DNA of 31,357 nucleotides. It comes from a virus. The number at the start of each line of letters is the position of its first letter. Position 1 is the first letter of the stretch. Under the pieces are notes generated by a model. The model was not told the DNA's origin, searched no databases, and was given only the letters and a program-made list of their open reading frames with translations. The stretch lies in IMG/VR virus record IMGVR_UViG_3300037119_006377, positions 1 to 31,357 of that record; one strand, written 5' to 3'. Below are positions 19,655 to 25,802 of the stretch, in pieces. A program made the position numbers and the translations under genes.

Positions 19655-19660
19655 TATAAT
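19655..19660 (+). promoter_or_regulatory. Consensus -10 box of the packaging operon
   Basis: A perfect TATAAT lies 49 bases before the first start codon of the rightward gene block at 19709. No good -35 hexamer is found 16-18 bases upstream (AAGCAA), which fits an activator-dependent promoter using the palindrome at 19611-19633. The rest of 19467-19708 holds no gene. Confidence 0.5.
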
Positions 19661-19708
19661 GCTCAAGCTGATTGTGGTTTAATAGCTCCCTCAACTGAGG
19701 AGACGGCC

Positions 19709-19870
19709 ATGCACTTCGAAACCATCAAACAAGCTCGGGATTACCTGCTCGCCAACGGCTACAAATCCTGTGGGTATGGTGCGATGACCAAAGCCGAAGG
19801 GTATGTGAAAGGCACCAGCACCCTTTTCATCCGCCGCGCGCGCGGCATCAGCGGCGTAGTTGTCCGCTAA
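19709..19870 (+). CDS. Small hypothetical protein (53 aa)
   Basis: ATG 19709 follows TGAGGAGACGGCC, a strong ribosome site. The peptide begins with a helix (MHFETIKQARDYLLANGYKS) and continues to a basic, beta-like end (STLFIRRARGISGVVVR). It is the first gene after the origin-like region. No family is recognised. Confidence 0.6.
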   Translation: MHFETIKQARDYLLANGYKSCGYGAMTKAEGYVKGTSTLFIRRARGISGVVVR

Positions 19871-19886
19871 CAATTTAGGAAGCCCC

Positions 19887-20045
19887 ATGACCACCCTCCC
19901 AGAATCCGTCCGCGCCTACCTTGCGCGCCTCGGCCGCAAAGGCGGCTCCACCACCGGCCCCACCAAGGCGCGCGATCCTGACAAGATGCGCGCCGCAGCA
20001 AAGAAGCGCTGGGCGGCCGCCAAACCTGTTCGCGGAGAAAACTAA
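19887..20045 (+). CDS. Small basic phage protein (52 aa)
   Basis: ATG 19887 is preceded by TTAGGAAGCCCC. The sequence LARLGRKGGSTTGPTKARDP, then DKMRAAAKKRWAAAKP, is a Gly/Lys/Ala-rich basic peptide. Its type, with the A-R-L-G-x-K-G-G and K-A-R signatures, occurs in many phages (recalled). It may bind nucleic acid. Its stop overlaps the next start (TAATG at 20043-20047). Confidence 0.65.
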   Translation: MTTLPESVRAYLARLGRKGGSTTGPTKARDPDKMRAAAKKRWAAAKPVRGEN

Positions 20046-20287
20046 TGGCCAAGGTAATCAACTATCGCGCCCGCGTGCGTCGCCTTCACGAGCTATGCGA
20101 GCGCATCGACGATTGGGCCTTCGCGGTCAACATTGCGACTGACGAGGCTTTCCGCTCCGCTGCGGCCCAGCAGCTCACACGCTGCGTTTGCGCGCTCGAG
20201 AACGCAGCGATCGACCTGAGCCGTAGGCATCGTGGCAAGCACCTACCGGATGACCTGCCGGAGCTGTTGCGGCCGCAAGCGCATTGA
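20045..20287 (+). CDS. Hypothetical helical protein (80 aa)
   Basis: ATG 20045 overlaps the previous stop. The chain is helical and Arg/Ala-rich (RRLHELCERIDDWAFAVNIA, then QLTRCVCALENAAIDLSRRH). It precedes the packaging genes but resembles no small terminase I know. Function is unknown. Confidence 0.6.
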   Translation: MAKVINYRARVRRLHELCERIDDWAFAVNIATDEAFRSAAAQQLTRCVCALENAAIDLSRRHRGKHLPDDLPELLRPQAH

Positions 20288-20303
20288 GGCAGGATGTGCA
20301 CTC

Positions 20304-20363
20304 ATGCGCATCATCGCCAAACTTAAGACGCCGATTCGGATCATTGCGAGGCTGAAGCCGTGA
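20304..20363 (+). CDS. 19-residue peptide ORF, internally duplicated
   Basis: ATG 20304 follows GAGGCAGGATG as a possible ribosome site. The peptide MRIIAKLKTPIRIIARLKP is two copies of RIIA(K/R)LK-P and is cationic and amphipathic. Its stop overlaps the GTG start of the next gene (GTGA at 20360). It may simply be a leader that couples translation, or a real mini-protein. Confidence 0.4.
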   Translation: MRIIAKLKTPIRIIARLKP

Positions 20364-20722
20364 GAGCTTTTGCAGCACAGCCAGTCCTGCCCTATACGCT
20401 CGGCTACATCAACGCCGGCAGCGACTCATCATTCGAGGTCACCACCCTCGACGCCGACGACGCGCCCTTTGCAGCGACCGAGATGCAGTACCGGGTAGAT
20501 GACCTCCAGAGCGGTACCAATATCGTCCCCTGGACCACCATAAGCAGCCCTGAGGCCATCCAAGCCATCGACATCACGCCGGCGCAGAACGCTCTCGTGA
20601 ACACCTGGAATGACACCGAGCTGCGGCGCGTGACCATCAAGGTCACAGACGACGATGGCAAGATAGGTCAGCAGATCTTTTTGTACTCACTGGTCAACAT
20701 TTCCACGCCGGGGCTGTCATGA
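20360..20722 (+). CDS. Small phage structural-type protein (120 aa), unknown role
   Basis: The start is GTG 20360, coupled to the 19-residue ORF. The sequence is beta-rich and acidic: LGYINAGSDSSFEVTTLDAD, then MQYRVDDLQSGTNIVPWTTI, then ELRRVTIKVTDDDGKIGQQI. This looks like an Ig- or jelly-roll-like fold, and I remember similar short proteins next to packaging genes in podoviruses. A head decoration or head-tail role is possible. The stop overlaps the next start (ATGA at 20719). Confidence 0.6.
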   Translation: MRAFAAQPVLPYTLGYINAGSDSSFEVTTLDADDAPFAATEMQYRVDDLQSGTNIVPWTTISSPEAIQAIDITPAQNALVNTWNDTELRRVTIKVTDDDGKIGQQIFLYSLVNISTPGLS

Positions 20723-20831
20723 AAGCTTTGCGGACTTTCTTGGCGCTCGCGATGTCGCAACTGTCGCGTTCGCTGCGCTGTGGGTTGTCGGCTTAATCAT
20801 CGGCACGATTGTGCGCTGGGTTGAAACATGA
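20719..20831 (+). pseudogene. Small membrane protein gene broken by a frameshift
   Basis: ATG 20719 (coupled by ATGA) reads only MKALRT and then unlikely sequence to a stop at 20794-20796. The frame two bases over reads FADFLGARDVATVAFAALWV, then VGLIIGTIVRWVET, a clean transmembrane helix, and its TGA overlaps the next start at 20828. That frame has no start codon of its own. One extra T in the TTT at 20727-20729 would join MKA to the membrane segment, giving a protein of about 37 residues. Confidence 0.5.
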
Positions 20832-21076
20832 TCCAAGATAGGCTTTCACCAGATTTATTTTACGTGGCTGGTGGTGATATGCAAAAGTGCTGTGCTCCAA
20901 ATTGCACTTCAGCAAGATCATACCTCTCAAAGTCAGACTGGGCACCATATTGCAGCCATGCATGCTATTTAGCTGTCGATGCTTTAGTTAAAGCCAGCTA
21001 TGCCGCATCCTCTGGCCTATCCGACTGTCACAGGCTCAACGATCGATCGAGGTCCACACCAAATGCTCGGCGCTAA
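20828..21076 (+). CDS. Small Cys-rich hypothetical protein (82 aa)
   Basis: ATG 20828 overlaps the membrane ORF stop. Cysteines are grouped as KCCAPNC, then YCSHACY, about 20 residues apart, indicating a zinc knuckle. The region after residue 58 overlaps the next gene and is Ser/Arg-rich, so the natural protein may be shorter. No family is recognised. Confidence 0.5.
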   Translation: MIQDRLSPDLFYVAGGDMQKCCAPNCTSARSYLSKSDWAPYCSHACYLAVDALVKASYAASSGLSDCHRLNDRSRSTPNARR

Positions 21077-21404
21077 ACGTCTCCCGCTGGATCACTACTT
21101 CGTCGAAGGCATGCGCCAGCGCATCGAGGTCGCATCGATCATCGACAAGCTGCAAAGCCATATCGATGACCCGGCAGCGTATCCGCTCAAGCAAACGCAG
21201 CTTGCCGCGGCGCGCCTGTTGCTCGAGCGCACCGTGCCCGTGCTACAGTCGATTGAACACAAAGATGTCAGCGACCGCCCGCCAACTCGCGAGGAACTGA
21301 TTGAGCGCATTACCGGAATTCACCGCAGAGCAACTGCAAAGCCTGTCGACACCGGAGCTAATGGAACTGACCCGCTTGCAGGATCAACTGCAACGCAGCA
21401 TTGA
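21063..21404 (+). CDS. Terminase small subunit candidate (113 aa)
   Basis: ATG 21063 is preferred (GAGGT about 9 bases upstream); ATG 21000 in frame has no ribosome site. The chain is mostly helix: KRLPLDHYFVEGMRQRIEVA, then IIDKLQSHID, then LKQTQLAAARLLLERTVPVL. The Q-x-x-A-A-R-x-L-L-E segment after a DNA-binding-like helix and the location just before the large subunit suggest the DNA-recognition subunit that starts packaging. It overlaps the large subunit by 104 bases in another frame, and the last 30 residues look less natural. Confidence 0.6.
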   Translation: MLGAKRLPLDHYFVEGMRQRIEVASIIDKLQSHIDDPAAYPLKQTQLAAARLLLERTVPVLQSIEHKDVSDRPPTREELIERITGIHRRATAKPVDTGANGTDPLAGSTATQH

Positions 21405-22035
21405 TACGAACAAGATCGACTCGTATTACCCGGATGAGGGACCGCTGCGGCGGGAGTTGTATCCGAAGCATTTGGAGTTCTTCAAGCTCGGATCAACATG
21501 CAATGAGCGTGCTTTTATTGCAGGTAACCGCACTGGGAAATCAATTGCCGGAGCTTATGAGGTATCTACTCATTTGTCCGGCAAATACCCACCATGGTGG
21601 GTAGGTAAGCGCTTCAACAGACCAATCAAAGCAGTGATCGCCGGCGATACAGCAAAGACATCGCGCGACATATTGCAGTTCAAAATGCTCGGTGATCCAA
21701 GTGACTTTGGGACTGGCATGATCCCTCAACACCTGATAGTTAAGACGACGCCAAAGCCTGGCATTCCAGATGCAATAGAGTCAATCTATGTGCAGCATGT
21801 TTCGGGTGGACAGTCGGTGTGTCAGATAAAATCTTTTGATCAAGGACGCGAAGCATTCCAAGGAACAGAACAGGATGTAATCCTCCTTGACGAAGAGGTT
21901 GACGAAAACATCTACACTGAGTGCTTACTAAGAACTATGACTCGGGATGGTTTGGTCCTGCTAACCTTCACCCCGTTGCGAGGACTCACAAATGTCGTGT
22001 TGTCTTTCTTGCCAGAAATGAAGCCGAGTGAATAA
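21301..22035 (+). CDS. Terminase large subunit, ATPase part
   Basis: TTG 21301 follows GAGGAACTGA; ATG 21361 is an in-frame alternative. This half carries the packaging motor: YYPDEGPLRRELYPKHLEFF, Walker A AGNRTGKS (residues 74-81), Walker B DVILLDEE (192-199) and coupling motif TFTPLRG (222-228). The ORF stops at 22033-22035, directly at the start of the nuclease part (TAATG). In related phages these are one protein, and the text of both ORFs joins smoothly, so either a single base is missing near 22032 or the two parts are made separately by reinitiation. Confidence 0.88.
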   Translation: MSALPEFTAEQLQSLSTPELMELTRLQDQLQRSIDTNKIDSYYPDEGPLRRELYPKHLEFFKLGSTCNERAFIAGNRTGKSIAGAYEVSTHLSGKYPPWWVGKRFNRPIKAVIAGDTAKTSRDILQFKMLGDPSDFGTGMIPQHLIVKTTPKPGIPDAIESIYVQHVSGGQSVCQIKSFDQGREAFQGTEQDVILLDEEVDENIYTECLLRTMTRDGLVLLTFTPLRGLTNVVLSFLPEMKPSE

Positions 22036-23573
22036 TGACTAAGGGCGTTGTCATGGCGTCATGGGATGATGCCGCACATCTCACGAGCGAGCAGAAGGAA
22101 AAAATGCTTGCGTCAATCCCTCCTTTCCAGCGCAAGGCACGCTCTCAGGGTATTCCGCAGATGGGAGCCGGGCTGATTTATCCTGTGGATGAAACGGACA
22201 TCATTGTTGATCCCTTCCCTATCCCTGACTTCTGGCCGCGTGTTTACTCCATGGATGTCGGCTGGAAAAGAACAGCCGCATTGTGGGGAGCCTACGATCG
22301 AGAATCAGAAACCTGGTATCTGTATTCTGAACACTATCGTGGCGAGGCTGAACCAAGTGTGCACGCAGCTGCGATACGTAGTCGCGGCGAATGGATTAAA
22401 GGGATTATTGATCCAGCCGCGCGCGGCCGAGGACAAGTTGACGGTAGGCAATTAATGCAGCTCTACAAGGATCTGGGACTAAACTTGACAGACGCAGACA
22501 ACACCGTTGGAAATTCGAGCGGCGAAGGCGGCCTTTATTCCGTCTATGAGCGCCTCTCCGGGGGCAAAATAAAAGTTTTCCGCACGTTGCAGAGCTTCTT
22601 GGGAGAGTATAGGCTCTATCGTCGAGACGAAAAGGGGCGAATAGTCAAGGTGAATGACCATTTGATGGATTGTATTTCTGGGGATTCGCAAATAATCACA
22701 AGAACTGGCGTCAAAATGATTAGAGATCTAGTCGGTACGTCAGGCGAAGTAATTGGGTTGGACGGCAAGTGGAAAAAGTACTACGACTGCGGGGTGCGGC
22801 GCGTCAATTCGCCGGTAATAGCACTAACTTTTAGCGATGGTTCGACAGTGAAATGTACTAGTGATCATTTATTTCTGACACCACGTGGATGGGAGAGAGC
22901 CCAATCCTTGATGGATGCATATCGATACGATATCATTGATCCGTGCGCGTCACCGTCATTTCGAATACAAAACAAGAATTCCTCGGCCTCACGTATTGGC
23001 TATGCGGAAAATATTTTCAGCGCTATGGCCTTCGCCTGCACCGGATTGTTTGGGAGCATGCGAATAGGCGTAAAATTCCTGATGGATATCACGTCCATCA
23101 TGTCGATGGCAATCGGTCGAACAATCAGCCTGACAATCTCGCATGCATTACGAATGCAGAACATATGTCTGGTCACCACAAAGGAATCGCAAGAAAGCTG
23201 GCGCCACTTGCGTTGGTCAAAGCAGCCGAATGGCATAGGAGTGAAGTCGGAAAAGAATGGCATGCAGTCCATGCAAAGGACAGTTGGGAGAAAGGCCACC
23301 CATGGATCGATAGAAACTGTGATCAATGTGGAAAGCAATTTAGAACTAGAATGCGTCACGGACGCTTCTGTCATCCAAATTGCAAGCAGGCAGAATTGCG
23401 AGCCAGAAGACGTTTACTGTCTATCAGTTCCTGACGGACATGCGTTCGTGATGGCTAATGGGTTGCTGTCACATAATTGCCTTCGCTATCTGATCGCCTC
23501 CGGCCTGAAGCGCGCGATTGTCAAGCCTGTGAAGGTCGAAGAGCCAGCCTTCTTTCCAACGGAATTCAGTTGA
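22035..23573 (+). CDS. Terminase large subunit, nuclease part, interrupted by an intein
   Basis: The 512-residue ORF starts at ATG 22035 overlapping the ATPase ORF stop. The N-extein (1-212) is the RNase H-like nuclease: MDVGWKRTAALWGAYDRE with catalytic-type D74, then IIDPAARGRGQVDGRQL with D127, and finally VNDHLMD. Residues 213-481 are the intein (separate entry). The C-extein (31 residues) continues CLRYLIASGLKRAIVK, so splicing restores NDHLMD-CLRY, the usual H-x-x-D-x-x-R-Y metal-binding motif. Without splicing the nuclease would be inactive. The enzyme cuts concatemers during headful packaging. Confidence 0.88.
   Translation: MTKGVVMASWDDAAHLTSEQKEKMLASIPPFQRKARSQGIPQMGAGLIYPVDETDIIVDPFPIPDFWPRVYSMDVGWKRTAALWGAYDRESETWYLYSEHYRGEAEPSVHAAAIRSRGEWIKGIIDPAARGRGQVDGRQLMQLYKDLGLNLTDADNTVGNSSGEGGLYSVYERLSGGKIKVFRTLQSFLGEYRLYRRDEKGRIVKVNDHLMDCISGDSQIITRTGVKMIRDLVGTSGEVIGLDGKWKKYYDCGVRRVNSPVIALTFSDGSTVKCTSDHLFLTPRGWERAQSLMDAYRYDIIDPCASPSFRIQNKNSSASRIGYAENIFSAMAFACTGLFGSMRIGVKFLMDITSIMSMAIGRTISLTISHALRMQNICLVTTKESQESWRHLRWSKQPNGIGVKSEKNGMQSMQRTVGRKATHGSIETVINVESNLELECVTDASVIQIASRQNCEPEDVYCLSVPDGHAFVMANGLLSHNCLRYLIASGLKRAIVKPVKVEEPAFFPTEFS
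22671..23477 (+). other. Intein in the terminase nuclease motif (269 aa)
   Basis: Splice block A is CISGDSQIITRTGVKMIRDL with Cys1 at 22671. Block B is VKCTSDHLFLTPRGW with the T-x-x-H signature. Blocks F and G are EDVYCLSVPDGHAFVMANG and LLSHN, followed by Cys+1 at 23478. All class 1 splicing residues (Cys1, B-block Thr/His, penultimate His, Asn, Cys+1) are present. Between about residues 90 and 235 of the intein the frame is open but has no endonuclease motif; instead an HNH nuclease is encoded there in another frame (22943-23434). Confidence 0.9.
22943..23434 (+). CDS. HNH homing endonuclease, out of frame inside the intein
   Basis: This 163-residue ORF begins at GTG 22943, just after an in-frame TGA (22937-22939), and lies two bases out of phase with the intein. 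It has the full family layout: FLGLTYWLCGKYFQRYG, LHRIVWEHA, then the HNH core IPDGYHVHHVDGNRSNNQPD with NL and AEHMSGHH (H52, H53, N65, H74), a helical linker, and a zinc ribbon NCDQCGKQF...RFCHPNC (C126, C129, C143, C147) ending in RARRR. Normally this domain is fused in frame in terminase inteins. There is no clear ribosome site, so expression is uncertain. It would cut intein-free terminase genes. Confidence 0.85.
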   Translation: MRVTVISNTKQEFLGLTYWLCGKYFQRYGLRLHRIVWEHANRRKIPDGYHVHHVDGNRSNNQPDNLACITNAEHMSGHHKGIARKLAPLALVKAAEWHRSEVGKEWHAVHAKDSWEKGHPWIDRNCDQCGKQFRTRMRHGRFCHPNCKQAELRARRRLLSISS

Positions 23574-23785
23574 GCGAACAAACAATCTTCGGCCTCACCC
23601 TCTCAACCTGGGCAGACATATGGCCAGCAATGGTCAAACGCTTGGGCCGCGAACCTGAAGTGATTGACCTGCATCGATTGAAATACAAGACAAAACCAGA
23701 TGGTTCGCGCATCACAGAAGCCGAGGCAGAAACTCGCCTAGCTAACATATTCAGGGGATTGTTTGCACATGGCCCGCAAATCTAA
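23570..23785 (+). CDS. Small hypothetical protein between terminase and portal (71 aa)
   Basis: TTG 23570 overlaps the terminase stop (TTGA), giving SEQTIFGLTLSTWADIWPAM, VKRLGREPEVIDLHRLKYKT and a short helical end. The frame runs further upstream to 23477 but only inside the terminase end. Its last 17 bases overlap the portal start. No motif is recognised. Confidence 0.55.
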   Translation: MSEQTIFGLTLSTWADIWPAMVKRLGREPEVIDLHRLKYKTKPDGSRITEAEAETRLANIFRGLFAHGPQI

Positions 23786-25802
23786 TTCAACGCTCGAAGC
23801 CGAGCTGCTCTCTGAGGTAAAGGAGTGTTACGAGAACTCTACCGGTGCGGAAAACGAGAACACCAGCCGCTGGGTAGAGGACATGAACTTCGCGTTCGTG
23901 CCTGGTGCGCAGTGGGATCAGAATGCGCTCAACAATAGACAGGGGCGTCCGTGTTACTCGTACAACCGCGTGGTGGGCGCGATTAACCAGGTCATTGGTG
24001 ACCAGCGCCAAGCGCGGCCAATGGCGAAGGTGCGGCCGGCAAGCAAGCAGGCCAGTCTTGAGACCGCAGAGATTTATGGCGGAATGATACGAAACATCGA
24101 GAGTTGCTCCGGCGCCGACGCGATCTATGACCAGCAGTACAAGTATGCAGTTGCCGGCGGATTCGGCGCGTGGCGCATCATCTCCAAGTACAAGGACTAT
24201 GATTCGTTTGACCAAGAACTTGAACTGGTTTCAGTCAGTAACCCTTTGAACGTGAGCTGGGACCCGTCTTGCCAAGATCCGTTCAAGCGCGATTCCATGT
24301 ACTGCGTAGTCGCAGAGCGCCTTTCGAGAAAGCAATACAAGAGCCAATTTTCAGGCTTTGAGCCGCAATCCTTCGACGTCTCGCGCGACAACAAAGGTTG
24401 GTGCACCAAGGATGAGGTGCGCGTTGCCGAGTATTTCAAGCGCGTCTGCAAGAAGAAAAAGATAGCGCTGCTCAGTGATGGCCGAGTGGTCGATGACGAT
24501 GCTGAATTCAGAGTCGTCGAAGAAGAACTCGCGCGCGCCGCTGCGCTTGGCGAAGAAGTCGTCAGTGTCATCGATCGGCGCGAGGCGGAAGAGTGGACGG
24601 TGAAATGGTGGAAGGTGGATGGCGCGCAGATCCTCGAAGGCCCCATTGAGTACAAGTGGAAGCGCATCCCGGTGATTCGACTCCCTGGGCGCTATGTGAA
24701 CATTGAAGGCAAGCAGATCCTTTCGAGCTTGATCCGCTTCACGAAAGACTCTCAGCGCTCGTATAACTACAACCGATCGACGATGATCGAACTCGTATCG
24801 TTGACGCCGCGCGCGCCGTACATCGGCACGGCGAAGATGTTCGAGGGGTATGAACAGCAGTGGAACAATGCCAACAAGGCGAACAGACCATGGCTTGCCT
24901 ATAATCCGGATACGGATGCGCCAGGTGCGCGGCCGACGCGCGAGCCGCCGCCAGATGTGCCTCAAGCACTGATCGCTCTAGCGACGCAGGACGCCGAGGA
25001 CATAAAGCAGACCACTGGGTACTACAACCCGGCAATGATGGAGGGCGAGGGCGGCGTCGATCAAAGCGGGCGCGCACTGATCCAGCAATCCCGCGTCGGC
25101 GACTCTGGAACCTACGAATTCATCGACAACCTAGCCAAGGCGATCCAGTACACCGCCGAGTGCATGATCGACATGATCCCGACCGTCTATGTCGGGCCTC
25201 AGGTGGTGCGCATCCTTGGTCAAGACGGCGTCGAAGACTACGCAGAGATCAACCAGGTCGGCCAGGACGGGCTGATGAACTCGCTGGCTGAGGGCAAGTA
25301 CGATGTGACCGTGACCATGGGCCCGGCGTTCGCGACCGCGCGGCAGGACGCGCTGCGCACGCTGATGGAGACGATTACCGCTATGCCGATCTTCGGCGAG
25401 ATCGCGCCGGACTTGATTGCGAAGAACCTGGACGTCGACGGCGGCGACGAGCTCTACAAGCGCATGCGCAAGATGCTTATCGGGAAAGGCATCGTTGAGC
25501 CTGACGAGCAAGAACTCAAAGAGATGGGTCCGCCGCAGGAGCCGCCGCCTGATCCGGTGCAGGTCGCGATGGTCGAACGTCTTAAAGGGCAGACGGCGCG
25601 TGACGCTGCGGCGACCGCCAAGACACAGGCCGAGACGGTATCGGCAGCGATCGATGCGCATCTAAAACCGATCGAAATCGAGAAAATGATTGGCGAGATC
25701 GTTAACCAGCAATTGCAGAATTTACTTGCGGCGCGCGATCTCTCGATGCCACATGCATCTGTCGTTGCATTAACCAAGAAAGCGGAGGCTGCTATCCCAT
25801 GA
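23769..25802 (+). CDS. Portal protein, P22-type
   Basis: ATG 23769 (MARKSNSTLEAELLSEVKEC) is chosen over the ATG two codons upstream. The 677-residue chain has features of P22-like portals: an N-terminal helix with WVEDMNFAFVPGAQWDQNAL, RQGRPCYSYNRVVGAINQVI, the conserved PLNVSWDP and FKRDSMYCVV region, FTKDSQRSYNYNRSTMIELV, and a C-terminal helical barrel with a Gln/Ala-rich end. Twelve copies would form the ring through which DNA enters and leaves the head. Length fits P22 gp1 (725 residues). It follows terminase in the usual packaging order. Confidence 0.88.
   Translation: MARKSNSTLEAELLSEVKECYENSTGAENENTSRWVEDMNFAFVPGAQWDQNALNNRQGRPCYSYNRVVGAINQVIGDQRQARPMAKVRPASKQASLETAEIYGGMIRNIESCSGADAIYDQQYKYAVAGGFGAWRIISKYKDYDSFDQELELVSVSNPLNVSWDPSCQDPFKRDSMYCVVAERLSRKQYKSQFSGFEPQSFDVSRDNKGWCTKDEVRVAEYFKRVCKKKKIALLSDGRVVDDDAEFRVVEEELARAAALGEEVVSVIDRREAEEWTVKWWKVDGAQILEGPIEYKWKRIPVIRLPGRYVNIEGKQILSSLIRFTKDSQRSYNYNRSTMIELVSLTPRAPYIGTAKMFEGYEQQWNNANKANRPWLAYNPDTDAPGARPTREPPPDVPQALIALATQDAEDIKQTTGYYNPAMMEGEGGVDQSGRALIQQSRVGDSGTYEFIDNLAKAIQYTAECMIDMIPTVYVGPQVVRILGQDGVEDYAEINQVGQDGLMNSLAEGKYDVTVTMGPAFATARQDALRTLMETITAMPIFGEIAPDLIAKNLDVDGGDELYKRMRKMLIGKGIVEPDEQELKEMGPPQEPPPDPVQVAMVERLKGQTARDAAATAKTQAETVSAAIDAHLKPIEIEKMIGEIVNQQLQNLLAARDLSMPHASVVALTKKAEAAIP

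Noticed and set aside
22730-22800. Group I intron instead of an intein in the terminase
   Set aside because: The insertion is open in frame from end to end and has protein-splicing blocks A, B, F and G with the required Cys, His, Asn and Cys.
23000-23374. 124-residue minus-strand ORF inside the intein
   Set aside because: Its composition looks random. The plus strand already carries the intein and HNH frames.
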